Of a DNA stretch of 64,000 nucleotides, positions 25,834 to 34,040 are shown piece by piece. The notes under the pieces were generated by a model. That model did not search any database. It saw nothing but the letters and a program-made list of their open reading frames with translations, and was not told where the DNA came from. Numbering within the stretch: position 1 is the first letter of the stretch; each line of letters opens with the position of its first letter. The stretch comes from Claveliimonas ammoniilytica (GTDB lineage Bacteria > Bacillota > Clostridia > Lachnospirales > Lachnospiraceae). A program made the translations under genes and the position numbers. Location of the stretch: contig NZ_JAOQJV010000007.1 of assembly GCF_025567415.1 (NCBI RefSeq), forward strand, positions 1 through 64,000. The letters run 5' to 3'.

Positions 25834-26298
25834 CTATTTTTCCTCCTTACGGCTGTTCAAGAAACTTCTGATTCCTCTGAGCTGTCCTTCATATCCGGAA
25901 CAGCGGCACAGATTACCTGCCAGAAATGCGCGGATCTCATCATCCGTCGGATCCGGATTCTCACGCAGCAGCGCGATCGTATTCATCACGAATCCCGGAT
26001 TACAGAATCCACACTGATCCGCACCCTGATCTGCAATAAATCCTACAAATTCTTCCGCTTCTTCCTGCAGCCCCTCCAGTGTGTCCACACGATGTCCGTC
26101 TGCTCTTGCCGCAAGTACGGAACAGGAAAGTACCGGAACTTCATCCATTAATACCGTACACAGGCCGCAGTTGGAAGATTCACATCCCCGCTTTACACTG
26201 TAGCAGCCATGTTCTCTCACAAAATCTAACAGTGCCATATCCGGCTCGATCTGATCCTGTACTTTCTTTCCATTCAATATAATCGTAATATCCATCAT
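25834..26298 (-). CDS. Xanthine dehydrogenase-type 2Fe-2S subunit
   Basis: 154 residues. The plant-ferredoxin-type cluster cysteines are in GCESSNCGLC and the later VLSC; the second all-helical cluster domain has CGFCNPG and LCRCSGY. It relays electrons from the molybdenum site to the FAD subunit. The ATG overlaps the stop of the FAD subunit gene by four bases, indicating translational coupling, and its stop codon is one base from the large-subunit start. Confidence 0.93.
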   Translation of the reverse strand: MMDITIILNGKKVQDQIEPDMALLDFVREHGCYSVKRGCESSNCGLCTVLMDEVPVLSCSVLAARADGHRVDTLEGLQEEAEEFVGFIADQGADQCGFCNPGFVMNTIALLRENPDPTDDEIRAFLAGNLCRCSGYEGQLRGIRSFLNSRKEEK

Positions 26299-27089
26299 GC
26301 TTTCACACCTCCAAGTTCCACAACACCACGCCCGGTCAGTATTTTCACGAGATGCGTCCGGTATTCGGCACTCCCTCTCATGTTACTTCCTGTCGTCACC
26401 TGTTCTGCTACGTATTCTGCAAATGCTTCTGCTTTTTTTTCTGTCACTTCACCGTCCAACAGATGTCTGTCATCATGAATACATACTGCCTTACCAGGTC
26501 TTGCTCCGATTACTGCCTTACAAACTCCATCCATACGTGATACTCCACAGGTAAGAATCGGGAAATCTGTCTTCTGCGCACGCATTGCCTGATAACTGAA
26601 TACTCCTGGTTTCTTTTTAACGATGACCCGTACCAGCAGATCTCTGTCATACTGCATCCTGGCAAATTGCTCCAGCGGAATCACACCGCCCTTATATAAT
26701 TCTACATAGGTATCCAATGCCATAAATGCAGTCAGTACATCAGAGAACCCGAATCGTCCCCAGATACTTCCTCCTACAGTAGCAAGATTGCGGAATTGTA
26801 CCCCGATAATATCTTTGACCGCTTTTGCAACAATGCCATCACAATAATTTTCAAAACTATCATGCTTCTGAAGCTGTCGCAGTGTTACCATTGCGCCGAT
26901 GGAGAATTCCTCTTCATTTTCTTCTATCTTGTCAAGTCCCAGATCGCACAGATCAATAGCAACCGGCACATTTCCAGACTCCATTCGCGTCCAGAGCATA
27001 CCTGCCAGGATTCGATTCTTCTTTTTCTGATTTAATGTATATGCTTCTTCAAGGCTTTGTGCCCGTACGTATTTCTGAATATTTATCAC
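26295..27089 (-). CDS. Xanthine dehydrogenase-type FAD-binding subunit
   Basis: 264 residues of the CO dehydrogenase flavoprotein family. The second FAD motif, ATVGGSIWGRFGFSD (near 102-116), is good. The first loop, usually AGGTDL, reads AGMLWTRM here (near 29-36), so isoalloxazine or pyrophosphate contacts may differ. It passes electrons to NAD or another acceptor. First gene of the dehydrogenase operon, with a promoter at 27133-27161 and a clear GGAGG site. Confidence 0.88.
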   Translation of the reverse strand: MINIQKYVRAQSLEEAYTLNQKKKNRILAGMLWTRMESGNVPVAIDLCDLGLDKIEENEEEFSIGAMVTLRQLQKHDSFENYCDGIVAKAVKDIIGVQFRNLATVGGSIWGRFGFSDVLTAFMALDTYVELYKGGVIPLEQFARMQYDRDLLVRVIVKKKPGVFSYQAMRAQKTDFPILTCGVSRMDGVCKAVIGARPGKAVCIHDDRHLLDGEVTEKKAEAFAEYVAEQVTTGSNMRGSAEYRTHLVKILTGRGVVELGGVKA

Positions 27090-27132
27090 GGTGATTCCTC
27101 CTTATTTTTATCCAAGCATAATAACTTAATTT

Positions 27133-27161
27133 ATTATAGCAACTGAAACTCTTATTGACCA
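27133..27161 (-). promoter_or_regulatory. Promoter of the dehydrogenase subunits
   Basis: TGGTCA (27156-27161), 17 bp, TATAAT (27133-27138), just downstream of the permease terminator. Confidence 0.6.
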
Positions 27162-27162
27162 G

Positions 27163-27198
27163 AAAAAAATCCCGGACAGTCAAAATTCCTGTCCGGGA
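27163..27198 (-). terminator. Terminator of the nucleobase permease gene
   Basis: TCCCGGACAG (27170-27179) pairs with CTGTCCGGGA (27189-27198); a run of seven T residues follows on the minus strand. A textbook terminator. Confidence 0.9.
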
Positions 27199-27227
27199 CA
27201 CTTCTACTTCCTATCTATTTCCAATAT

Positions 27228-28619
27228 TTATTTATCCTTCGGCAGCAGGATATTCAATACAATTGCCACAACCGCCGCCGGAACGATACCAGATCCGCCA
27301 AAGATCAACGAAATCATCTGTGGCGCATTTGCAAGAATCGCTGAGTTACTTCCGATACCATATCCCACACCAAGCGCAACGGATACAATACTTAAGTTTC
27401 TTCCAGTCAGTGGTTCTTTCGTAATCAACTGAATACCACTGATGACAATAGATGAGAACATCATAACTGCTGCGCCGCCAAGTACAGCCTGTGGCATAAT
27501 AGACACAATCGCACCAAGCTTCGGAATCAATCCGCACAGAATCAGAAATACTGCTCCTGTAGATAATGCAAAGCGGTTCACAACCTTAGTCATAGATACC
27601 AGTCCTACATTCTGGCTGAACGAAGTATTCGGAAGTACACCGAACAATGCAGCAATTGTGGAGCCAAGTCCGTCACACATAACACCTCCGGACAGCTCTT
27701 CTTCTGTTGCCTCACGGTCCATACCACCCATGATTACACCGGAAATATCTCCGACAGTTTCTACTGCTGTTACAATAAACATGATCATAACCGGAGCGAT
27801 AGCGCGCATGTCAAATACTGGCTTCACCGGCATCAGCTTTGGAATCTCAAACCAGTTGGCAGATGCTACTTTATCCCAGTTCAGTACCCATGCCTTAGTA
27901 AATTCGACGCCATCTGCTGTCACACCTGTCGTCGGAAGGACAAATCCCATGATAAATGCCGCTACATATCCCACGATGATACCGATCAGGATGGAAGAAG
28001 AACTGAGCAGCCCTTTTCCCGTATGTTTAAAGATCAGAATGACTACCAGTACCAGAATTGCCAGGAATAAGTTCTCAGCAGACCCAAAGTCATTCGCAGT
28101 ACTACCGCCACCAAAAGAATTCACACCTACACCGATCAGACTCAGTCCGATAGAAAGTACAACTGTACCTGTTACAACAGATGGGAAAAATCTTCTTAAT
28201 GGTTTCAGGAAAAATCCAAGAACAGTCTCAAACAGACCACCCAGAATCGACGCACCCATGATCGCGCCATAAGCGATCACACCGCCTCCCATGCTGGAAG
28301 CTACTGCATTAAACACACCGATGAATCCGGAAGATGTACCCATAATGATCGGTACTTTTCCGCCGATCGGTCCTATACTAAACAACTGAATCAGAGTAAC
28401 GATACCTGCGATCAGCATCGCATTCTGAAGCAATGATACCTGTAAGTCTGCAAACTCACCGCCGGATAAGCCACAGGCGCCTGTAATGATCAGGAGCGGA
28501 GTCAGGTTGCCGACAAACATTGCCAGTACATGCTGCATTCCCAGAGGTATTGCTTCTTTCAGGGACATCTTGCCCTCAAACCGAAATGCCTCCGGAGCCA
28601 ATTCGAATTTTTTACTCAT
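27228..28619 (-). CDS. NCS2-family nucleobase (uracil/xanthine) permease
   Basis: 463 residues with about 12-14 hydrophobic segments. The NCS2 signature region SFSQNVGLVSMTKV is near residues 320-333, with the acidic family motif FIVTAVETVGDISG near 280. These proton or sodium symporters import xanthine, uric acid or uracil. Position between mocA and the xanthine dehydrogenase-type genes makes a purine the most likely cargo. It has its own promoter and terminator, so can be controlled apart from the enzyme. Confidence 0.9.
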   Translation of the reverse strand: MSKKFELAPEAFRFEGKMSLKEAIPLGMQHVLAMFVGNLTPLLIITGACGLSGGEFADLQVSLLQNAMLIAGIVTLIQLFSIGPIGGKVPIIMGTSSGFIGVFNAVASSMGGGVIAYGAIMGASILGGLFETVLGFFLKPLRRFFPSVVTGTVVLSIGLSLIGVGVNSFGGGSTANDFGSAENLFLAILVLVVILIFKHTGKGLLSSSSILIGIIVGYVAAFIMGFVLPTTGVTADGVEFTKAWVLNWDKVASANWFEIPKLMPVKPVFDMRAIAPVMIMFIVTAVETVGDISGVIMGGMDREATEEELSGGVMCDGLGSTIAALFGVLPNTSFSQNVGLVSMTKVVNRFALSTGAVFLILCGLIPKLGAIVSIMPQAVLGGAAVMMFSSIVISGIQLITKEPLTGRNLSIVSVALGVGYGIGSNSAILANAPQMISLIFGGSGIVPAAVVAIVLNILLPKDK

Positions 28620-28655
28620 ATTACTCTTTCTCCTTCGTGTGATAAATCTTGAGTT

Positions 28656-28692
28656 ATTATATCAAATTATAAAATTTTAGTAAATTTAGTAA
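28656..28692 (-). promoter_or_regulatory. Promoter of the permease, with a repeated TTTACTAAA upstream
   Basis: TTTACT (28679-28684), 17 bp, TATAAT (28656-28661). The block TTTACTAAA occurs twice in tandem at about 28676-28692, overlapping the -35, and could be an operator. No purine riboswitch is seen in the short leader. Confidence 0.55.
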
Positions 28693-28737
28693 AAGTTCTA
28701 AGTATTAATAAGATGCGCTTATTAATACTTAGAACTT
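28693..28737 (-). terminator. Terminator overlapping the end of mocA
   Basis: A perfect 20-bp stem, 28693-28712 with 28718-28737, and a 5-nt loop. The stop codon of mocA lies within the stem. A T-rich stretch follows on the minus strand and merges into the permease promoter. Confidence 0.85.
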
Positions 28738-29313
28738 CAAATCCTCTCTATAATCAATATCCTCTAACTCCCGTTCATTACCAGCTTCCACATAGACACA
28801 TTTATGTCTTCGCAGAACTTTCCTTCCGCCCTCGTCTCCTCGCAGTTCCATCAACTCTGGAAGCAGTGTTGCCGAAAACATTACCGGATTACCCATACGG
28901 TTTTCACACTTTACTGACGCGCACTCTCCCGTATCACATCCTGCATTTATCAGCTTTTTTACTGTATCCGCAGTAAGCCCTGGCTGATCTGCCACTACAA
29001 ACATTACAAAATCCTCAGGTCGCACATCTTCCAATGCCAGGATACCTGCTTTAATGGTATAGGAGGCTCCATTTTTACTGTCCGGATTATATACAACATG
29101 AATATTTTCTTTCCACAGACTGTCATAAATTGCCCATTCCTGCACAACTACAGTAAGTGTTGTATCCGGATAGTTTTTCTGTACTTCTATTAATGTCTCC
29201 AGTCCATAACGATACAACGCCTTTCCACTTATAGTATATAAAAGCTTATTCCCCTGAAAACGTCTGCTGTTGCCTGCAGCCATATAGATCATGTGTACTT
29301 TCCTATGCTTCAT
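28729..29313 (-). CDS. mocA: MocA-like molybdenum cofactor cytidylyltransferase/nucleotidyltransferase
   Basis: 194 residues. The nucleotide-binding motif AAGNSRRFQGNKLL (variant of LAAGxSxRxGxxK) is at residues 12-25, with the acidic VADQPGL motif near 93. MocA attaches CMP to molybdopterin for the xanthine dehydrogenase family. The YgfJ-type homologue occurs with yqeB and yqeC in selenium-dependent hydroxylase clusters. The ATG at 29313 has GGAGG seven bases upstream and overlaps the yqeB stop region; an ATG at 29328 lacks that. Confidence 0.82.
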   Translation of the reverse strand: MKHRKVHMIYMAAGNSRRFQGNKLLYTISGKALYRYGLETLIEVQKNYPDTTLTVVVQEWAIYDSLWKENIHVVYNPDSKNGASYTIKAGILALEDVRPEDFVMFVVADQPGLTADTVKKLINAGCDTGECASVKCENRMGNPVMFSATLLPELMELRGDEGGRKVLRRHKCVYVEAGNERELEDIDYREDLKF

Positions 29314-30169
29314 CGGGATTCCTCCCAAAAAATAAGGAACTGTTTTCTTCCATAAGCTTACCGCAGATCACTTCCAGTACACTTCCGGCAATACATCTGG
29401 CCTTATCAGAGATCGTAAAGCAATTCTCCAGTTCTTCTTTACGTGGATCGATGTCTGCGATCTTAAATCCCTTTGATACATGATAACCGGTGCGGATCAA
29501 TCCACGCAGGATACCATTCAGGGTAGCCTTAACCGGAACTCTTTCACCTGTCATTGACAAATCTTCATAAATCTCGGCTATAATCTGCCCCTTTTCAACT
29601 TGGTCACCAATCTTACTGATATTCTTCATATATCCTGCACCGGATGCATGGATCACCCGTTCTTTATCATAGCCGCCGACCTTTCCCGGAATCCCAGTAT
29701 TAGCAATCGCTGCCCCTTTCGTAATCACACGTCCGAGATTGTGTCCGCGCATAGATTCAATGACTACATCTACATCTGCACCTGCAATAAATCCAGGTCC
29801 CACCCCAATCGTAAGCGGAGCCATATCTTTATATGTTCCCAGATTCTTCTTAGCAATAATCGCATCTACAACTGCAACCGGCTTCAATTCTTTAATCCAT
29901 TCTCCCTTCGGATCTATAAGAACCGGAACTTCTCTTTTCTGCCACGCAGTGAGAATATCCTCCATATTCTTCACGCGAACAGCCTTCATGCCATCCACAG
30001 ACGTCTCACCATCATAGACTGCTTCGCTGAAACACACCTGTCTACGAATGGAACTTGGCCGCTCCGATTCCAGACACACTACCTGGAGTCCTGCCTTCAC
30101 CAGACGATGAATGATCCCTGTTGCGAGATCTCCTCCGCCTCTGCACACGACAATTCTATTGTAATCCAT
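29303..30169 (-). CDS. yqeB: YqeB (EF2563-family) selenium-dependent molybdenum hydroxylase accessory protein
   Basis: 288 residues. The N-terminus holds a nucleotide-binding-like VVCRGGGDLATGI segment; the C-terminal half carries a biotinyl/lipoyl-like hairpin (KGQIIAEIYED ... VPVKATLNGILRGL). The family is found only with selenium-dependent molybdenum hydroxylases and is presumed to mature their labile selenium-containing cofactor. The ATG at 30169 follows AGGGG and overlaps yqeC by 14 nt; an upstream ATG at 30214 would overlap it by 59. Confidence 0.85.
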   Translation of the reverse strand: MDYNRIVVCRGGGDLATGIIHRLVKAGLQVVCLESERPSSIRRQVCFSEAVYDGETSVDGMKAVRVKNMEDILTAWQKREVPVLIDPKGEWIKELKPVAVVDAIIAKKNLGTYKDMAPLTIGVGPGFIAGADVDVVIESMRGHNLGRVITKGAAIANTGIPGKVGGYDKERVIHASGAGYMKNISKIGDQVEKGQIIAEIYEDLSMTGERVPVKATLNGILRGLIRTGYHVSKGFKIADIDPRKEELENCFTISDKARCIAGSVLEVICGKLMEENSSLFFGRNPDEA

Positions 30170-30797
30170 ACTTTTCCCCTGCTTCTTCATATCCGATATA
30201 ATGTAATTCTCCATTTACTTTCTCTGTAAATAATATCTGCATTTCTATAGAATTCTCTTCTGTCAGAAGTTTCTTCATGTATCCATCTCGGATTATCACA
30301 TTCAACATTTCAAATGTCAAGACATCCTCTTCCCGCCATCCAAATCTTTTTATCAGTTCTTCATAACGAAATACTGTCTTTTTTATTGGCTCTCCTAGTG
30401 TCCACAGTCCCATTACAAGAATAATCTTTGTAGAGTATGGATATATCACCGGCTCATGAGCTCCGGGATATTTTACCGGCAGATGTTTCGAACCATCTGC
30501 TTCTATCAGTGTAACATCTGCATGATTCATCGCACGTCTCAGCACATCTTCCGAGAGACTGGTAATCTTATCCGAGTTCTCCTCGTCCAGCTTCCCAGCC
30601 ATACAGCTTCCCTGTTGTTCCATTTTTGCGATAATCTGCTCTGCATTACAGGATATATCCGTCTCCGGCTCCCGGAACATGTGGGTTGTTGTACAGATCA
30701 GTACTTTATTATTCTGTTTTCTGTATTCATCAGCCAATCGGTGAATCAGCGTCGTCTTGCCTCCGGCACCGATGATGGATATTATTTCCTTATGCAT
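30156..30797 (-). CDS. yqeC: YqeC-family selenium-dependent hydroxylase accessory protein
   Basis: 213 residues. A P-loop GAGGKTTL at 10-17 and an EADGS motif near 100 indicate a nucleotide-binding protein. YqeC and YqeB together are genomic markers of selenium-dependent molybdenum hydroxylases. It is the first gene of yqeC-yqeB-mocA and lies 19 nt from the short copy of the structured repeat, which occupies the place where its promoter would be expected. Confidence 0.85.
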   Translation of the reverse strand: MHKEIISIIGAGGKTTLIHRLADEYRKQNNKVLICTTTHMFREPETDISCNAEQIIAKMEQQGSCMAGKLDEENSDKITSLSEDVLRRAMNHADVTLIEADGSKHLPVKYPGAHEPVIYPYSTKIILVMGLWTLGEPIKKTVFRYEELIKRFGWREEDVLTFEMLNVIIRDGYMKKLLTEENSIEMQILFTEKVNGELHYIGYEEAGEKYGLQ

Positions 30798-30816
30798 AAT
30801 CTTATTCCTATATACT

Positions 30817-30889
30817 ATGATGCCAGGGTCAAAAGGTCTAAATCCACATCCGCAGGCATCATAGTTGGGGCTTTTGACCCCAACATCAT
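30817..30889. repeat. Structured intergenic repeat, short copy (73 bp)
   Basis: The left 33 bp are identical to 11771-11803 and the right 40 bp match 11928-11967 with one change; the 124-bp interior of the long copy is absent. ATGATGCC (30817-30824) can pair with GGCATCAT (30855-30862), and GTTGGGG pairs with CCCCAAC in the right arm. It lies between the rpmF terminator and yqeC, at the edge of the molybdenum hydroxylase island. Confidence 0.75.
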
Positions 30890-30896
30890 ATTATAT

Positions 30897-30929
30897 AAAA
30901 AGGAGTCAAGCATAATGCTCAACTCCTTA
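30897..30929 (-). terminator. Terminator of yceD-rpmF
   Basis: AAGGAGT pairs with ACTCCTT (30900-30906 with 30922-30928), enclosing a smaller AGCAT/ATGCT pairing; TTTTTAT follows on the minus strand. Confidence 0.75.
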
Positions 30930-30942
30930 ACTTCTCTGCAAA

Positions 30943-31122
30943 TTAATCCATTGCAATGATTTCTTTTTTGTTGTAAGAGCCACAGTTCTTGCAAACTCTG
31001 TGAGGCATCATTAACTCGCCGCACTTGCTGCACTTAACAAGATTCGGTGCGCTCATTTTCCAGTTTGCTCTTCTCTTATCTCTTCTTGCCTTTGAAGATT
31101 TATTCTTTGGACAAATTGACAT
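30943..31122 (-). CDS. rpmF: Ribosomal protein L32
   Basis: 59 residues, starting MSICPKNKSSKARRDKRRAN, the usual L32 basic N-terminus, and ending with a zinc ribbon of two CxxC pairs (CSKC at 31-34 and CKNC at 45-48). It is a small protein of the large ribosomal subunit. It follows yceD by three nt, the conserved arrangement, and has a terminator after it. In many related genomes plsX would come next; here the molybdenum hydroxylase island intervenes. Confidence 0.95.
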   Translation of the reverse strand: MSICPKNKSSKARRDKRRANWKMSAPNLVKCSKCGELMMPHRVCKNCGSYNKKEIIAMD

Positions 31123-31125
31123 AGG

Positions 31126-31653
31126 TTACACCTCCTTAAAATTCTTAAATACGTCGCGGATAACTGACATTCTCGGATCAAGGCTTGTATCCTCGCAATT
31201 GCAAGTGCCTCGATTAAGATTTTGACCACATACATTGCAGATGCCTTTACAGTCATCGCTGCACAGAATCTTTGTCGGCCACCCTGTCAATAACTCATTG
31301 TAGACCAATTGTTCCACATCTAAGCTGTATCCGTCAATATAGTTATTCTCGTCTAATTCTTCTGACTGATCTTCTGCCTCAGTGTCGGTCGTAATCTTAT
31401 GCTCAAATTCAAGCTCAACCTTTACTTCCACATCATCCAGACATCTGTCACACGGAGCAACTGCGGTAATCTCGCCTTTGCCTCGTATCCACAGCTTACG
31501 CTCACCTGCATACTCTACAGATAACTCAAGCGGTGTCGTGTCTGTAATGTTATACGTCCCCATCTCCGACTTAAATGAAGTCATCTCAATCGGAACGTAC
31601 TCTCTGATTGCTTTATGTTGTTCAGACAGAACGTCGGATAGGTTTAATATCAT
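31126..31653 (-). CDS. yceD: YceD (DUF177) family protein
   Basis: 175 residues. The conserved CDRCLDD motif lies near 83-89, and a cysteine cluster CSDDCKGICNVCGQN lies near 132-146, typical of DUF177 proteins of Firmicutes. The family is linked to 23S rRNA accumulation in bacteria and plants and is nearly always next to rpmF. A strong promoter lies 30 nt upstream. Confidence 0.9.
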   Translation of the reverse strand: MILNLSDVLSEQHKAIREYVPIEMTSFKSEMGTYNITDTTPLELSVEYAGERKLWIRGKGEITAVAPCDRCLDDVEVKVELEFEHKITTDTEAEDQSEELDENNYIDGYSLDVEQLVYNELLTGWPTKILCSDDCKGICNVCGQNLNRGTCNCEDTSLDPRMSVIRDVFKNFKEV

Positions 31654-31682
31654 AGTATCTTCTCCTATTCACACACTAGACT

Positions 31683-31710
31683 ATTATATCATGCAAATAA
31701 ATTTTGTCAA
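31683..31710 (-). promoter_or_regulatory. Promoter of yceD-rpmF
   Basis: TTGACA (31705-31710), 16 bp, TATAAT (31683-31688): both hexamers match the consensus exactly. It lies in the short gap after ackA. Confidence 0.8.
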
Positions 31711-31719
31711 CAGAAAATT

Positions 31720-32907
31720 TTATACTAATTTAACTGTTTCGCGGGCAATTGCAAGCTCTTCGTTGGTCGGAAGTACAATAACCTTAACTTTTGAATCATC
31801 AGAAGAAATTATTGCAGTATCACCTGATACATTCTCATTTTTCTTTTTATCAAGTTCAACACCAAGATATCCAAGTGATTTACAAACATTCTCTCTGATC
31901 GGTACAGAATTCTCACCAACGCCTGCTGTAAATACGATCGCGTCAACACCGTTCATTGCAGCTGCGTAAGCACCGATATATTTAACAATACGATATACAT
32001 ATGCTTCAAGTGCAAGCTTAGCTCTTTCATTCTCCTCACCAGCAGCTTTAACTACATCACGCAAATCCGAAGATACTCCACTCAATCCGAGCAGTCCTGA
32101 CTTCTTATTCAGAATATTCAGCATTTCATCTACGCTGATGTGCTCATGGTTGCAGATAAACTGAAGAACAGCCGGATCTACATCTCCGCTTCGTGTTCCC
32201 ATGATCAAGCCTTCCAAAGGTGTCAGTCCCATACTTGTATCTACACATTTACCACCGATGGATGCTGAAATACTTGCTCCATTACCAATATGGCATACAA
32301 TAACCTTAGCATCGTCCTTGCCAAGCAGTTTAACAGTCTCACCAGACACAAACATATGACTTGTTCCGTGGAAACCATATCTTCTGATGCTGTATTTCTC
32401 ATAATACTCATATGGGATTGCATACATAGCAGCTTTCTGTGGCATATTCATACCAAATGCTGTATCGAATACTGCTACGTTCGGCTTGCCAGGCATAGCC
32501 TTCTCACAAGCCTCAATACCGATCAGGTTAGCCGGGTTATGGAGTGGTCCAAGGTCGAAGCAGTCACGTACGACTTTCTTCACATCCTCTGTAACCAGTG
32601 TAGCATCACTATATACAGTACCTGCATGCAGTACACGATGTCCGATTGCTGTGATCTCATCTGCGCTCTCGATCACACCATGCTCCGGATCCTGCAGTGC
32701 ATCGATTACCAGTTTGACAGCTACGCTGTGATCCGGCATTGGCTGCTCTGTCACAAATTTGTCTTTTCCTGCAGGCTTGTGGGTCAGGACAGAACCTTCT
32801 GCTCCGATTCTCTCACAGATACCTTTCGCAAGAACGCTTTCGTTCTCCATATCGATCAGCTGATATTTTAAAGATGAACTTCCACAGTTGATAACTAATA
32901 CTTTCAT
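31720..32907 (-). CDS. ackA: Acetate kinase
   Basis: 395 residues. The start MKVLVINCGSSSLKYQL, the HRVLHAG and FDTAFG segments and the GFHGTSH motif are those of acetate kinase. It converts acetyl phosphate and ADP to acetate and ATP, the main energy-yielding step of acetate fermentation. The ATG at 32907 is chosen (GAGGAG site upstream, family N-terminus); the frame is open to 32955. It follows pta by 32 nt. Confidence 0.97.
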   Translation of the reverse strand: MKVLVINCGSSSLKYQLIDMENESVLAKGICERIGAEGSVLTHKPAGKDKFVTEQPMPDHSVAVKLVIDALQDPEHGVIESADEITAIGHRVLHAGTVYSDATLVTEDVKKVVRDCFDLGPLHNPANLIGIEACEKAMPGKPNVAVFDTAFGMNMPQKAAMYAIPYEYYEKYSIRRYGFHGTSHMFVSGETVKLLGKDDAKVIVCHIGNGASISASIGGKCVDTSMGLTPLEGLIMGTRSGDVDPAVLQFICNHEHISVDEMLNILNKKSGLLGLSGVSSDLRDVVKAAGEENERAKLALEAYVYRIVKYIGAYAAAMNGVDAIVFTAGVGENSVPIRENVCKSLGYLGVELDKKKNENVSGDTAIISSDDSKVKVIVLPTNEELAIARETVKLV

Positions 32908-32939
32908 TCTACTTTTTCTCCTCTTATCCTTACACTTTC

Positions 32940-33938
32940 TTACTGATTCTGGCACTGTACTGCTGTGATAGCAATTACACCTTCGATATCCTCAGCACTG
33001 CATCCTCTTGAAAGGTCATTAACCGGTGCTGCGATTCCCTGTGTCATCGGTCCGTATGCTTCTGCCTTAGCAAGTCTCTGAACCAGCTTATATCCGATAT
33101 TACCTGCATCCAGGTCTGGGAATACAAGTACATTAGCCTTACCAGCTACCGGGCTTCCTGGTGCCTTTGAAGCTCCTACAGATGGAACGATTGCTGCATC
33201 AAGCTGCAGTTCTCCATCAACCATAACACCTTCCGGTGCATTTGCCTGAGCGATCTTAACAGCCTCTACTACTTTATCTACATCAGCATGCTTAGCACTT
33301 CCCTTTGACGAATGCGAAAGCAGTGCTACTCTCGGCTCGTCACCAACCAGAAGCTTGAATGACTCTGCTGCTGAAAGAGCGATTGCTGCAAGCTTCTCAG
33401 AATCCGGATTCTGCTCCAGTCCACAGTCAGAGAATACAAATGTTCCGTTCTCTCCCATATCGCAATCCGGCACTACCATTACGAAGAAAGAAGATACTAA
33501 CTTTGTATCTGGCTTTGTCTTCAGGATCTGCAGACATGGTCTCAGTGTATCTGCTGTAGAGTGGCATGCTCCGGATACCATACCGTCTGCATCGCCCATT
33601 TTAACCATCATAACGCCATAATATGTATAGCTGCTGAGAAGAAGTTCTCTTGCTTTTTCCTCAGTCATACCTTTCTTCTCACGAAGTTCTACCAGCTTAG
33701 CAATGTATGCCTCTGTCTTATCGCTTGTTGCCGGATCTACGATAGTTGCTCCGGAAATATCGAATGAACCTTTATTCTTAGCGATCTCTTCTTCGCTTCC
33801 GATCAGGATCAGCTTAGCAGTTCCCTCTTTCAGAACTTTCTCTGCTGCTTCATAGGTTCTTGCGTCTTCTGTTTCCGGAAGAACGATTGTCTGTACATTT
33901 GCTTTTGCTTTTGCTTTGATTTCATCAATAAATCCCAT
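32940..33938 (-). CDS. pta: Phosphate acetyltransferase
   Basis: 332 residues, the short class lacking the N-terminal regulatory domains of E. coli Pta. Conserved segments include VLPETEDART near the N-terminus, SSFFVMV, and GELQLDAAIVPSV in the second half. It converts acetyl-CoA and phosphate to acetyl phosphate for the adjacent acetate kinase. Start has AAGGAG. Confidence 0.97.
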   Translation of the reverse strand: MGFIDEIKAKAKANVQTIVLPETEDARTYEAAEKVLKEGTAKLILIGSEEEIAKNKGSFDISGATIVDPATSDKTEAYIAKLVELREKKGMTEEKARELLLSSYTYYGVMMVKMGDADGMVSGACHSTADTLRPCLQILKTKPDTKLVSSFFVMVVPDCDMGENGTFVFSDCGLEQNPDSEKLAAIALSAAESFKLLVGDEPRVALLSHSSKGSAKHADVDKVVEAVKIAQANAPEGVMVDGELQLDAAIVPSVGASKAPGSPVAGKANVLVFPDLDAGNIGYKLVQRLAKAEAYGPMTQGIAAPVNDLSRGCSAEDIEGVIAITAVQCQNQ

Positions 33939-33986
33939 GATTTAAAGACTCCTTTCCATTTTTCTCATATAGTTCCATTATAACGC

Positions 33987-34014
33987 AAAGAGACCTTGTC
34001 CACAAGGTCTCTTT
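33987..34014. terminator. Hairpin between mgtE and pta
   Basis: AAAGAGACCTTG (33987-33998) pairs perfectly with CAAGGTCTCTTT (34003-34014). T runs are short, so it may be a weak terminator for mgtE. A TATAAT for pta follows directly on the minus strand. Confidence 0.6.
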
Positions 34015-34040
34015 CCAAGTTATATTAATAACAATTGTAC

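Noticed and set aside
27200..28692. Purine riboswitch before the nucleobase permease or purF
   Set aside because: Leaders are short and show no three-helix purine aptamer pattern.
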